64,000 nucleotides of DNA from Calliphora vicina (taxonomy: Eukaryota; Arthropoda; Insecta; Diptera; Calliphoridae): assembly GCF_958450345.1 (NCBI RefSeq), contig NC_088780.1, positions 22,479,167 through 22,543,166 of the forward strand, given 5' to 3'. Made by a program: the position numbers and the translations under genes. The notes under the pieces are model-generated. The model was not told the origin of the DNA. It worked only from the letters and a program-made list of their open reading frames with translations, and ran no database searches. Of the stretch, positions 37,111-49,565 are shown in pieces. Every line of letters starts with the position of its first letter. Position 1 is the first letter of the stretch.

Positions 37111-37714
37111 CGCTATGAAGCTGATCAAACGTAAATTAACTCGAAAATACCTCAGCTCAAAACATGTGAAACTTCGTAAAAATATCTCCAATAGTTCCCA
37201 AGATACCGAATTATTTCCAATAACAAAAAGTTTCTAAACCACTGTGTAACGGAGGATTAATTTCAGATTGTTTCTTACTTACGATTTTAAAACTTTAAAT
37301 TTCGAGGACATTATTATCCCTATTATATCTGAAATCAAAATGCAATTCTAAAATAGTTTTCCTCACTTTAAGAATAAGAGTCGTTATGATACGTCTGATA
37401 CGAGATAGATAAAATTCATATTATAAAATAATGAAAAAAATCAATTCATTTATTTATATTCAATACAGGTGCATTTATCTCCAAACGAATCAGACAACTG
37501 CAGCGATGTATGGATACCACCTGTATAACAGTCAATTAAAGCTTTCATTTCGATTGATACCAATTAAAATATTATATGTAATCCCAGAAATATCCTTAAA
37601 TATTTCTCATTATTTCGCATTTGAAAGTACTGAATATTACATAGACATAATATTTAACCCAAATACAATCATCATGGACGTTCACACATGCAAATGATAA
37701 AATTGTTTTGTCAA

Positions 37715-37990
37715 AATGGGTGATCTGGTCGGCAAACCTTGCGCGCGTTTCATTCTTTTTAAGCGATTAGACATATTTTTAGATGAATAGGTACGTCAGC
37801 AAACAAAGTGTATGAATTTGGGACGATACAAATCCACAAGAGATCCAAGATGTGACATTCCGAAAAAGTCACTTTTTGGTGTGGATTTTGGGCTCATTCC
37901 ATATTTCTTTGAGAACGACTTGGCCAGAACTTCACCGTCAACGACGAGCGTTATAGGTCGATGATTATCAATTTATTTAGGCCTGGTATT
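37715..37990 (+). pseudogene. mariner-like transposase fragment
   Basis: Short, frame-broken blocks resembling a Tc1/mariner-type DDE transposase: EKVTFWCGFWAHSIF, then GQNFTVNDERYRSMINQF, preceded by IWDDTNPQEIQD. Stops and frameshifts make it non-functional. The identification rests on motif memory. Confidence 0.5.
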
Positions 37991-38553
37991 AATCATGGTA
38001 AATTGAACATTTCGGATGCGCGCCAACCATCGAAGCCCGACGTTACATTACATACATAATGGAATCGATTGGCCTTTCTAACAAATAGATAACGCCGACG
38101 AAAATGCATCCACATTTTGTTTTATTTAAATTTAAAGATAGGAAGCGCTTAATAAAAGAAACTTGACATTGGAATATAACGAAAAAATAATGATTTTACA
38201 GCACCGCACTGCTCTCTATGCCAACCACTGCAGTGCAGAGAGAACATGGATTATTTCCATAGATTAATTTTTAATCTGCTGATTTTCACAAAAATTATAT
38301 AAAATATAACAAAACTAAAGGATTCTCAGCTGAGGTATAATTTCCAACTGGGTAGTAAATAGCAAAATTTCTTTTGGAAAATAGATTCATAATAAATCTA
38401 TAATGTGCAAGTGATCATCTGCAATGTTGATTACAAAATTACAAACACAAATAAAATAAATTTGTATTTATTTTTATAGAAAAACAAAACATATTCAATT
38501 ATCGATTGACTGATAAGATAACTGAAACTGACTACAGCTGAAAGTGATAGCAG

Positions 38554-38560
38554 TATAAAA
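38554..38560 (+). promoter_or_regulatory. TATA-box candidate for the 38.7-kb gene
   Basis: TATAAAA 132 bp upstream of the start codon in a region otherwise free of repeats. The TCAGTT-like initiator context about 30 bp downstream is weak. Confidence 0.35.
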
Positions 38561-38685
38561 AATAAATAAATAAAATACTGACAATATCTATAAACAGTTA
38601 GCAGTTGGCAGTCTAAAGCTAAATAACATAATTATAGACGGTAAATTCGAATTAAACTATTAAACAAATCTGAAAAAAAACGAAA

Positions 38686-40752
38686 ATGTGTGCAACATCA
38701 TGTACAATAGAATTTGAAAATAATACCGAGTGCTATCGACCCGGTGAAGTTATCAAAGGTCTAGTGATTTTAAATATAAATGGCAGCAGTACTATACTAA
38801 TCAAAGGTGAATGAAAATACCCATAAATAATAAATGAGTCATGTTAACAAGTGTTTATAACAATATTTTCTCTAACATATTTTAAAGCTTTGTCACTACA
38901 ATTTTCGGGTTTTGCGTACACCAAATGGGAAAAACCACAAAAAGTTAACAAGTCGGGTAAACCGAAACCTACAATATACATAGAAAATAGAGAAGACTAT
39001 GTGTCCACTACAAATTATTTGATTGGTTCGGAAATGGCTAATCCAAAGCATTTGGAACCTGGGAAATATAGCTACAACTTTATGGTAAACATACCACAAA
39101 ATGTACCCTCCACATTTGACAGTCCCTTGGGTTACATACGTTATGAGTTAATAGTTAATGCTGACTATGGTGGTCATATAGTTTCACTTTACAACTCAGC
39201 CATACATATAGAACAATGGAAGGATTTAAGACTGCTGGATCCGTCAGTGCAATTGCCCGAAGAAAAAGAGCAACTGGAACACAAGTCGTGTCTAAAATTC
39301 TGGCAAAAACCCCTACAACTCTATGTCAGTGTACCCCAAAAAGCTTTTATAGCTGGTGAATGCATCTCAGTACATATTAAGCTAACAAATCTGGCGAAAT
39401 TGAAACTAGACACTATAACCAGTAATTTAAATCGTATTGCCGCCTACAAAGGTTTCATCAAAGACAAGACACCTCAAACAACCAACGAAATCACAACAAT
39501 TGCCTCAAATATTCACCGTTTGTTTGGACAAAACTCAAATGTCATACAACATTTACAGCAAATTTTCATACCGAAAGTTCCGCCCACTATGGCATTTGAT
39601 GAATGCAAGTGTATAGGCGTGTCCTATGAACTGGAGGTTTTGGTGACATGTCAAAATAAAAGAAGATGGGTTAGAGCGTCAATACCCATTTTAATGGGAA
39701 CTATATCGTTGAAAAGTGATTTGAAAATTATACCTATGAATTTCGCCAACAATAATGTGGCCTCCATAACAGTTGGCAGATCAATGGATGAGCTGACTTT
39801 ACCTTCGTCCATGGATTTGCAACCGAATATGGTGGAAATGCAAACGACTCAATTGAGTGCATCGATGGGTTCGTTGGGTAAGTGGAACATATCCAGAATT
39901 TAATTAACCTTTATATCATTCTTAAAAAAAACTTACGATGCTTTCCCTCACGTGTTGTTTTCCACACATATGCTAGGTCTCATATTTTGCACTAGAAAAA
40001 CATAATTTTTTTTGAAGAACAAAATGCTGTTCCTAGTGCACAATACAAAGAAATTAGATATGTGTGGAAAACCACACAACAGGGTAAGCAACGTCACTTT
40101 TTAAATATATCGTTATCAAACAATATTTTTGATTAAATTAGTGCGTTTTCTGTGCTAAATTGATGCGGCAGGAAAATTCAAGAAATTTCATGAACATCAC
40201 TCAACAATGTTATAAAAATATTAATTTTGTGTGGTTTCCTACACAAGGTGGGTGATAAAAGGGTTAGAAAATAAATCAAAACATAGAAAGTTTATTTATA
40301 TACTCGATTATTTTAGAGCATATTGAATCTATAAGGAGTATTGTAAAACTAACTTTGCAAAAATGATGATGCACTTTTCTAAATTTGTAAAAGTTGGTTT
40401 TTAACCATTTTTATTTAGTTCTTATTATCAGTCGCTTCCAATATTCTATGAAAAATATTCCACTCTTTTCTCCATATCTACAACAATTCATATTACATAT
40501 TATTTAAATTATGTTTCTTTTTTATATCCCACAGGATCCTCCTTCCAAGAAGCCGAATTTATGACAGGTGTTCAGTTAAATAAAAAATCTAGACATCAAA
40601 TTGCCGGAGATTTAAGTGATTTCAAACCCAAATATTTATACTACGATTTGCCAGAGCAATTACAACAGAATCTACAAGATGATGTGGCCACTACTAGTCA
40701 ACCAACTACCAGTCAACACAATGAATATACGGAAAAGATTGAAATGTTATAA
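38686..40752 (+). CDS. alpha-arrestin paralogue 4 (442 aa, three exons, no PPxY)
   Basis: Exons: 38686-38806, 38888-39877, 40535-40752; phases 1 and 1. It opens MCATSCTIEFENNTECYRPG, aligning with the TCxFxL...YSGE start of paralogues. Exon 2 holds both lobes without the phase 0 intron the relatives have between lobes: N lobe ALSLQFSGFAYTKW and SPLGYIRYELIV, C lobe LYVSVPQKAFIAGECISVHI and IPILMGTISL. The tail starts GSSFQEAEFM (371-380), where relatives have PPSFEEA or PPSYEDA, so the PPxY is lost, but FKPKYLYYD (400-408) keeps the shared tail motif. The loop after NLNRIAAYKGF is diverged. Compact introns (81 and 657 bp) contrast with 5-kb ones in neighbours. Probable trafficking adaptor with altered ligase recruitment. 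Confidence 0.92.
39944..40086. repeat. imperfect hairpin in the last intron of the 38.7-kb gene
   Basis: GTTGTTTTCCACACATATGC...TTGCACTAG on the left pairs with CTAGTGCACAA...ATATGTGTGGAAAACCACAC AAC on the right, giving a MITE-like structure of about 140 bp. Confidence 0.55.
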
Positions 40753-40777
40753 AAGTCAACATATTGTTGTTAAAGAT

Positions 40778-40783
40778 AATAAA
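40778..40783 (+). other. polyadenylation signal candidate
   Basis: AATAAA 26 bp after the stop codon of the 38.7-kb gene. Confidence 0.5.
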
Positions 40784-40851
40784 AATTGTATTTATTTATA
40801 ATGATAGTGAACCTAAAACAGTAGCAGATTAATTAATATGGTGTCATTATT

Positions 40852-41160
40852 ATACCCATCACCAACAAAATTCCGTTTATAACATATCGAAATATTGGTC
40901 GTAGACCCAGAAAATATGCTGGGTGCTTATAAAATTCTAAGACAAATTCGCTTTGTGCGACTGTCTGTCTATCTGTTAAAGGTATGAATGAAAAGGTGAA
41001 AAGGATAGTGGAGTCGAAATAGCCATGTCCGTCTATTTATTAAAATCAACTTTCCAAAGTTTTCTAAATAACTTATAGACATGATTGATACATGAACAAT
41101 AAAGTAGATAAAATCAGCCCACAAATGGTTAACATTACCTGAGATAACAACGATTCACCA
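40852..41160 (+). repeat. degenerate mini-me-like fragment
   Basis: TATACCCATCACCAACAAAA start, GACTGTCTGTCTATCTG core and GGAGTCGAAATAGCCATGTC. The 3' hairpin is absent. Confidence 0.55.
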
Positions 41161-41169
41161 ACCATTTTT

Positions 41170-41545
41170 ATACCCTTCAACATGAGTGTCAAGGGTATAT
41201 ATAAGTTTTTCGTTTGTAATTTCTACATTTTTCTGGATCTTTATAGATAGCGAAGTTGATGTATCCATGTCCGTCTGTCCGCCTGTAAGTTGAAATTAAC
41301 ATTCCGTAGCCCTCAAACAACTTACATACATGATTCATACATCAATATGTCTATCGGAAATTCTCCCGGCTCAGTTGTTATTTATAATCGAGACAATTAT
41401 AATAGCAACTGAAATGGATAAAACCAGGACAACCTCGATTTTTGGCCTATTTTTGATCTATAACTGGATTGCAAAGTCATTAATATGGATATCCAAAAAC
41501 AGACATTTCAAAGACTTTTGCAACGGCGCACAGTGTGGCAAATTT
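41170..41545 (+). mobile_element. mini-me-like element, 3' truncated
   Basis: ATACCCTTCAACATGAGTGT start, ATGTCCGTCTGTCCGCCTGT core, then mid-body to the GACTTTTGCAACGGCG segment, where family A copy 7 begins. Confidence 0.7.
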
Positions 41546-41548
41546 AAA

Positions 41549-42770
41549 ACAAGCAAGGAAGTGTGGTCGGTCAAGCCCGACCATATATTACCCTACACTA
41601 AGTAAATGAGTAAAAATATTTTTCTTTTAAAATATCAATCATTTATATTTGTGAGTTATTTTCGGAAGTGGGCCTTATATGCACGCAGAGAAAAAATATA
41701 GTTGGACATGGTTACTGTAACCATTTCAATATTGTTACAAGTTTTTTAACTATATTATAGTCACAGTAACCATTTACATGATTGTGGTAACCATAATATG
41801 GTTAACTTACGATTCACATGATTGTCTCAACCATATATATGGTTACAGTAAACATATATATGTTTGTGACAACTATTTATATGATGAAGGACTTATCATA
41901 TTATGGTGCTCTCGGCTTAAGGCTTATCATAATCTGAGAACAACATATTATGATAAAATTATTCATCATAAATATGGTTGCCTCAAACATATATATGTTT
42001 ACTGTAACCATATATATGGTTGAGACAATCATGTGAATCGTAAGTTAACCATATTATGGTTACCACAATCATGTAAATGGTTATTGTGACTATAATATAG
42101 TTAAAAAACTTGTAACACTATATAAATGGTTACAGTAACCATGCCCAATTATATTTTTTCTCTGCGTGTGGGAGCTATGACCAATTATGGACCGATCACC
42201 ATAAAATAAGGTCGTGTGATTTACGTCTATATGAAAGTTATTTATGTTGAATTTTGTGTATATACCAACATTTTTAAGAGATTTATGCATGTTAAAGTGA
42301 TTTTCGGAAGCGGGTCTATATGGGAGCTATGACTAATTATGGACTGATCGTAACAATATTTTGTGACATGAATTTTGTATATATGAAACTTATTTGGAAC
42401 GAAATTTGTGGAGCTACATGTATAAATTAAACATTTATGACCAATAAAGTCCAATTTCGGAAGGACATTTGTATGGGGGCTAGGTGAAATAATGGACCGA
42501 TTTCAGCCATTTTCAATAGGCTTGGTCCTAGGGCTGAAAAAATAATATGTACCAAATTTGATCGAAATATCTTCAAAATTGCGATCTGTACTCTGCGCAT
42601 AAGGTTTACATTGACAGCAAGCCAACCAGACGCACGTTTAATCGACTCAGAAAGTGATTCTAAGTCGATCAGTGTACTTTAAGGTGGGTGTTAGACTAAT
42701 ATTTTTGGGCGTTACAAACATCTGCACAAACGCATAATAACCTCCCCACTATGGTGGTGTAGGGTATAAA
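41549..42770 (-). mobile_element. family A element, copy 7 (reverse), interrupted by a foldback MITE
   Basis: In reverse it runs from AACAAGCAAGGAAGTGTGG with the GTCGGTCAAGCCCGACCAT hairpin to GGTGGTGTAGGGTAT. Without 41682-42168 it is close to full length. The GTCY core has decayed to CCAACCAGACGCACG. Confidence 0.85.
41682..42168. mobile_element. foldback MITE (CACGCAGAGAAAAAATATA ends), complete
   Basis: An almost perfectly self-complementary 487-bp element. Its arms contain a ladder of smaller palindromes (GGTTACTGTAACC, ACCATAATATGGT, ACCATATATATGGT). The loop is near TTATGGTGCTCTCGGC. TG dinucleotides flank it (41680-41681 and 42169-42170). Removing it restores family A sequence. Confidence 0.88.
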
Positions 42771-42947
42771 AATTTAGTATTCTTTGTATTGAATAATATA
42801 AAAGCCTTTCTGAGTCCATCTTTTTGTCGAATAATTAAACAAAATTTAAATAAAATGTTGATTTTTTTTAGAAAAATTATTAGAAATATTTTATTTTCCA
42901 ATAAAATTTAATAAATAATGATAATAGTAGTAAAGAGTTCTAACAAT

Positions 42948-43490
42948 AACAAGTAAGAAAGTATGGTCGGTCAACCCCGACCATAGAATGCCCTCCACTA
43001 TGAAAATGAACAAAATAATTTTTCTTTAAAAATTCAATAATTTATTTACGTGAATGATTTTCAGAGTTATGACTAATTATAGACCGATCGCAATGAAATT
43101 AGATCATCTGATTTTTGTATATATTAAAGGTATTTGTGTTATTTATTTGTGTGATTTTTGGCAGAAGGCCTTGTATGGGAGCTATGACTAATTATGGACC
43201 GATCGCAATGAAATTAGGTGACATGACTTCCGTATGAATAGGACCAATTTAGAAAGAAATTTTGTGCAGAATAAAACATTTATGACTGATAAAGTCCAAT
43301 TTCCGGAGGACATTTGTATGGGGACTAGGTGAAATAATGGTCCAATTTTAGCTAGTTTCAATAGGCTTCATCATTACGGTGAAATTGTGTGTACCAAATT
43401 TTATTGAAATATCTTCAAAATTGCAACCTCTACTTTGTTTACAAGAATGCATTTATTCTATACAACATGTATGGTGGTTTAGAGTATAAA
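42948..43490 (-). mobile_element. family A element, copy 8 (reverse), internally deleted
   Basis: In reverse: AACAAGTAAGAAAG, hairpin ATGGTCGGTCAACCCCGACC AT, body, then TGGTGGTTTAGAGTATA. It lacks the GTCY core. Confidence 0.75.
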
Positions 43491-44039
43491 CATCAGACTT
43501 AAGTCAGAAAAATTTATCGAGCTCAAAAAGAGCCTAAAAGAGCGCAAAACAAAATGGGTATGTCAATAAAGGAGAGAATACGTACTTTAAAATTGTACTA
43601 CGTTTTTTACGAAATATTAGGAATTCCCTAAGGTTCTATTCCATCAAACCTTAAATTTAAGTAAAATTTAATACATTTTTAAAAATAATAAGAAAGCGAT
43701 TTCAAAAGTGGTGGAAACATATATCTATATTTAAATTAAAGCTATGAAACCATTTTCACGAAAACCGTGTACTTCATAAAAATCGCTTTTGAAAATAAAA
43801 AGTTATAACAGATTGAATTTTCAAAATATATTACAAAATCGTACTTTTCTGTCAGATAATAAAAAGGTGCATATTGAATCACCCTGTTTATAGGGAACAT
43901 GTTTACATAGAGAGCTGAATTTTTGGCTTCTGAGGTATTCAGGTGTTAACTTTATTATGAGTATTTAAAACTAAAAATTTGGCAGCAAAAAAAATACTTT
44001 TGGCAGCTATTTCAAAATTAGCAACAGTGTGCGGCGTAT

Positions 44040-44190
44040 ATAAGGCCAAAGTAAGTCGGACTACAATGGGTCAAAATCGGAAAAATATTTTTACCCCAAC
44101 ATTTTTTTATCTACAAACATTTGTTTGTTATTTTTAAAAAATTAAAATAAAATTCGAAAAAAAAAGAAATATATGGTTTTCTTACTTGTT
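44040..44190 (+). repeat. mini-me-like 3' fragment
   Basis: CCAAAGTAAGTCGGACTACA ATGGGTCAAAAnCGG and the A-rich stretch match 7995-8160. It ends CTTACTTGTT without the hairpin. Confidence 0.55.
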
Positions 44191-44270
44191 ATCACTATTT
44201 CTTACTTCACTATTCAGATTACTCTTGAAGATTACTCCTGAATTCTCCAAATAAAATCCTAGCAGCATAT

Positions 44271-44728
44271 ACACAGAAAAAATTATATTTCAATTCAAAC
44301 ATTTATTCCATATTGAAGTGGTTTCAATTATTTCATAATTAAATCAAGTATTCATTTGCTCAAAAACAAAATTTCTTGATATTTTCTATTGAATTTTAAG
44401 TTTTGAATTTGATTATTTTGACAATTGAATATACAATTTTCGTTATTGGTTGAATTTCAAATACAAAAATTATTGAATAGATAATTTTCGTAATTGAAAC
44501 ACAAAAAATAACAAAAATGTGTTTTCAATTACGAAAATTATCTATTCAATAATTTTTGTATTTGAAATTCAACCAATAACATACAAAACACAAAATTCAA
44601 TAGAAAATATCAAGAAATTTTGTTTTTGAGCAAATGAATACTTGATTTAATTATGAAATAATTGAAACCAGTTCAATATGTGACAAATATTTGAATTGAA
44701 ACGGTTTAAGAATTAGTTTTTTCTGTGA
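44271..44728. mobile_element. foldback element (ACACAGAAAAAA ends), uninterrupted
   Basis: Near-palindrome of about 458 bp: TATTGAATAGATAATTTTCG pairs with the CGAAAATTATCTATTCAATA that follows, and AACAAAATTTCTTGATATTT pairs with its complement near 44610. Same family as 4421-6106. It lies just downstream of the 44.8-49.6 kb gene. Confidence 0.88.
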
Positions 44729-44744
44729 AAGTAAATTCGTAATT

Positions 44745-44750
44745 TTTATT
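44745..44750 (-). other. polyadenylation signal candidate
   Basis: AATAAA on the minus strand 41 bp beyond the stop codon of the 44.8-49.6 kb gene. Confidence 0.5.
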
Positions 44751-44790
44751 CAAAAGTTTATAAAAAATTATTATTAGAAAATAGAAAATA

Positions 44791-47700
44791 CTAATCATCA
44801 CTTTGAGAATACATGGGATATAAGGGCCTGAAACCAATATGACGATTGTGCTCATCTTTATCAATGTCAATAAACGGAGAACCACTGCGTATAGCTTCTT
44901 CGAAAGAAGGAGGACCTATAAATAAAACACAAAAATAGAAGATTGGTTTACACAAACTAAAAATATGTATATATTTACATAATTCCTGATAACTTGGTGG
45001 CAAATCGGGGTCATCCGAAAATAGTTCGGGTGCTGTAGGAGCAGCATCAATAAATCTATCACTTTCCATGTCTTCCGATGTCACAAAACTCTCTCTCAAT
45101 GGCACATCACCAATAAATATTGGTAAACTTAGACTATTATTATTATTATTTGCACTAAAACCACCCATATGAAAGGTCACCTTTAAAGAATAACCTACAC
45201 GTAAAATACTATCACCTTCAGTGCTGGGTGGTGTAGAGACAATAGGAAAATCGCCATCGAAATTACTCATCGTCCAAGGTTTACAGCGATTATCATATAT
45301 CTTTGTATGTAAAATTGTTAAATCGTGGCGTCTTCGTTGATGGGGTGAACGAGCGGTAAATGTCATTCTGCGAATAAATTCTATGGTATAGCTATGGATA
45401 TCGGTCATTGAGTGATTTTGGATTATCACCGAGAATTTGACTCTTTGACCAATTGCATAGCCACCAAAGGGAACTTTGAGTATGGTATTAATGTTACCGC
45501 TCAAACAGGACCAACAGCAGGAATTAACAATATTCTCAGTTACGATAGGAATCTATAAAAACAAGAGGTAATTAAAACATAATCTACCTGTTTCAATTTC
45601 AAAATATCGGGGAGTCGAAACAATTAGTATGACAAACATTAAATGATTTCCATTCAAATTATTTCGACTAATTTTTCTCGACAATGAGAAAAAGCGATCT
45701 GATAAATGAAAATTAGAAGCTTTTTATGAAAATTTAAATACTCACCCTAAAATCGGGATTTAAATTTAAATCTTGCGATTTAATTACAGTCAATGGTTTA
45801 CTAAATGTATTATCGAAACAAGATGGTCTCCTTAGCATTAGAGCCAATATGTAGCGTATATGACCATAACGTCCCTCACAAGCTGTGGGAGTTTCTTCAG
45901 GTAGAGGTATTTCAAATCTGTATGTATATGTACCAGGACGTAGGATTCCTTCGTCATGAACCGTTGTCGTATTGTCCATGTACACTTCGTTAGCTATAAA
46001 GTTGACCGACTCATTAGTCCTCGTACCATCCGAATGTTTTCGACTTTCAGTTTCGGTCCAACTTACTTTTCCCTCGCCACGAAAAATTAAGCGTATGTCT
46101 AATATAAAAGATATTAAATTAAGCAATTTAAACATTAAATTTAATTTGGTTAGTTTGTTAAATTACATTAATGGTCGGACAACATTAAATCGAGAATGTA
46201 AAAGTTTTGGGGCGTTACAAAAAAACGGAATAAATGTGAAATGCTCTCTCCACTATGGTGATAGAGAGTATTGTTTTAGTTATGACCTTATATATATTCT
46301 GGATTCTTATAGATATAGATGTTTATATAACAATGTTCAATTGCCTGTATGTAAGTTTAAACTAACTTTACTTAGACCCAACATATCTGACAGACATTGT
46401 TCCAATATACCAGATAATCATTCGAGAATTTTGGTATTAAATCTTCAAAAATATGGCTACTATGGACACTACTAACCCTTTTATATATTGGGAAAAAATG
46501 GCTCAAGACAGCAAAGACAGAACTCCACACTAAAAATTACTTTACTAATATAAGTTTGTCATTCCGTTTGTAGTTTCGACATTTTTCATTTGCGACACCA
46601 TAAAGCAGATATGGTCATGTCTGTTATAATTATATTTTCGAAACCCCACCTAATTTTATGATGATCGGTACATAATTAGTCATAGCTCCCATATAAGGCT
46701 CTCTTTTGAAAATCATTCACGAAAATAAATTATTGAAATTATAAAAGAAAAATATTTTTGTTCATTACTTAGTATTGTATCGTCGGCCTTGAATGACCAT
46801 ACTAGCTCATTTAAAATAAATAAATATCTTTATTTTCAAAATTAAATTATAATTTTAAAATTGTACCAAATATGTAAAAAAGTACAATTGTACAACTTTG
46901 CCATCACTGATAAATAAAAATGTTTATGTGCTTAACAGAAATATTCTCTTCTTAAAAATAAAATTGAGCAATTCTTATGAATTTCTCGTCAGAGAGAAAA
47001 TAACAAAGATTCGCGTAAATCATAGCTGCCAGTTTTGACGATTTTTGATTTCAAAAAATAACAAAGTAGCGATTAGACGATTTCTTTCTCGAAAATAGCA
47101 CTATTTTATGAAATAGTTAAAGATTTTTCTAAATTTGTTACTGAACATGAAAAGCAATTTTTAGATTTTGAAAAGCGAGAATTCAAATAAATTTGTGGAA
47201 AGCAATTACTGAAATAAAACGGGAAAATTCTACAGCAAACTTTTTCCATTTTGGCAAAATTTATTCAGAATATAATAACATTGCCCCATTCAAGTGAAGC
47301 CGCCAATTAATGCTTTAAGGGATTTTTACCCTCCGAATGTAGCGTGGTGCTACATTTGAATGAAATTATCATTAATAAGAAAGTGTCAGAGATTGACCTT
47401 TCGGATCATAATAATTGATGCAGACATTCAATTTTATTTTATGTTAAAAAAAACTTCTAAGTTAAACCATTATAAATAAATTCAGTTTTACTACTTAAAC
47501 CTCAGAAACTCTCCATGTTAGAGCGAACGGAGACCTATGATGCCATATAGCAAAAGATTCGTATTGAAGAGCTCTTTCAGAATATATGGTGATCTTGAAA
47601 AAACTATCTCAACTTCACAGTTAACAGTTATTTTTCAACGAAAAAATAAAAGTTCGGTTGAAACTCTTAAAAGGAGAGTTTTAATTAGACGGAATTTTAT

Positions 47701-49565
47701 TTTTCCCGTGTCAGAATATAAAACTCATTTGAGGAGTTTTATTTTTCCCATCAGAAAATTAAATTAATTTTCCTTTTTAAATTGTTATTGTTTTTTTTCT
47801 TATTTTATGACGGGAAAATAAAACTCCACAAAAGAGTTCATTCTTTTTGATCGACTTTTTCCCACATTCATCTGGCAGCCCTGACCAATAAGTGTGAAAA
47901 GGGAGTAATTTTGTTTAATTGACATTTCTTACTCATTCCATTTTGAGAGCCAAAAACCTAAGTCGTCAAAATCCCAATCAGGGATAGCATTAAAAATTGT
48001 ACTTTTTTGAAACTGATTGTACCAAATCACTTAAAATAAGATAAAAAAATATAAAATATATTTTCATATGTTGTATAAAAAATATCTTAATATTTGAAAC
48101 TAAGTTATTCTGTATTTTTTTTTAAATGGACAGAACATTTCTTTAATTTAACTGATATGGATTTATTATAAGACTAGTATAAAGAGGATTCCATTCTATC
48201 ATATGATTTGTTTGATCTTTCTAGGTAAATTATTACAGAAAATTAAAAAAAGGTCTCCCATTTCGGTACTTTTATTCCATTAAGTTCCCAATCCTTGATT
48301 CTAAATTTTTTATAGATAAGTTAAAAAAGTATCATTAGAAGAAAATGTGACAATTTCCCTTTACCATCTTGAACAATGTACCAAATTGTTGACCCAGATT
48401 TAATTAATTATCGTATGTCTGGAGGAGTCAATGTTTAAAATTTTATTAAAATTGTCTTATAGGTTTGAATTTAATTTATTTTCAGGTTTACTTACTAAAA
48501 GGTTCGAATGTCTCTCTGTATTTTAAATGTTTTTTGTGTCTATATTGGTTTATAATATATTAATATATCCCTTCTTAATTGATATCTGCGGTGAGAGGGG
48601 AACATACTACCAAAATGACTATAACTTCAGGTGTTTAAATGAAAACTATTTTTCTTAGACGATTCCAGAAATGGCTAACATTAAAAATTATAATCTGAAG
48701 TAATTTCTTTCCTTTTTCAAAAACTATTACAAACACTGATATAACTTTAAAGAGAAAACTTATTAACATTTTATTCGTTAAAGAAACTAAAATTAATTAA
48801 TTAATGAAATAAAGTTTTTAAATTTAATTTTTAAGCTAGAAATAATTGTACCAATTAAGTCATTGATGTACCATGGTACTTTTCATCTTCGTATTGTACC
48901 AAAAAAAGTACAATTGTACCAACTTTGCCATCCCTGATCCCAATTCATCAGAATGTATGAATCCATATGTGTGAATAGAGAGTAATTTAGTAATTGACAT
49001 TTCTCTCTCCTTCCATGCTATGTGTTTATTCTATTGTTTATTCGTTTTTCGAAACGATATATGTACTTCCAATTCATGATACAATAATTGTAGAAGGTAG
49101 AACCACTAGGGAAAGTTTTCAATATTTAGCCCTATAACGTCAAAATTTGATTTTGATGTTTTTCTTATTTTCTTTTGTTTGACGTTACAAGAATATATTT
49201 TTGACTGAGTGTACCTTATGTTGTTGTATCATGATTCCAATTAATACAATGTTTATATGAGAACTGTCAGTAAATCTTCACGATTTCAAAAAAGTATAAA
49301 CAGCAAAGATTAATTGTATACAAAATTCAAGGTTGACTAATGAACTATATTATGCCAAATGTATATAATTTATTGAAACCAAAATTTTTAGTACCAAAAT
49401 TTAAACGACACATTTGATATAAAGTTTTAAATAAATTGATGTTTACTGCTTACCTCTTACATCTTTGGCAAATAAAGTCTTTAAGACAATCGCACCGCTA
49501 ACAACTTCTCCACTGTAGTAAACTGCATTGGAATTGTTCAATTGAAATTCACATGTTGATGGCAT
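44791..49565 (-). CDS. alpha-arrestin paralogue 5 (387 aa, four exons, PPSY)
   Basis: Exons on the minus strand: 49565-49454, 46098-45746, 45552-44979, 44915-44791; phases 1, 0, 1. Exon 1 (112 nt) opens MPSTCEFQLNNSNAVYYSGE. The N lobe has GEGKVSWTETES, NEVYMDNTTTV, EGRYGHIRYILALMLRRP and SQDLNLNPDFR. The C lobe has VPFGGYAIGQRVKFSVIIQN, YTIEFIRRMTFTA, FPIVSTPPSTEGD and LPIFIGDVPLRES. Residues 340-343 are PPSY, and PPSF follows at 348-351 across the last intron. The tail is HIGFRPLYPMYSQSDD, with the FxPxYPxY motif. This is the most canonical member of the cluster, similar in layout to Drosophila arrestin-domain paralogues. Intron 1 is about 3.4 kb and holds a hAT element. Likely an endosomal or plasma-membrane cargo adaptor; cargo unknown. 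Confidence 0.93.
46535..46805 (+). repeat. mini-me and family A fragments joined
   Basis: TATAAGTTTGTCATTCCGTTTG through GGTCATGTCTG is mini-me 5' body. From about 46635 the sequence is the 3' part of family A (ATGATCGGTACATAATTAGT) ending with a decayed hairpin. Confidence 0.55.
46850..46908. repeat. terminal fragment of a hAT-like element
   Basis: GTACAATTGTACAACTTTGCCATCACTG resembles the right end of the element at 47979-48936. Confidence 0.45.
47893..47978 (+). repeat. family D sequence, left of the hAT-like insertion
   Basis: GGAGTAATTTTGTTTAATTGACATTTC and TTGAGAGCCAAAAA resemble the inverted-duplication arms at 53.5-53.7 kb. A related GAGAGTAATTTAGTAATTGACATTTC block follows the insertion at about 48975-49005. 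Confidence 0.5.
47979..48936. mobile_element. non-autonomous hAT-like element with perfect 8-bp TSD
   Basis: Ends CAGGGATAGCA and TTTGCCATCCCTG. ATCCCAAT is duplicated on both sides (47971-47978 and 48937-48944). Subterminal GTACAATTGTAC-type repeats occur at both ends. No transposase frame. It sits in intron 1 of the 44.8-49.6 kb gene. Confidence 0.85.
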
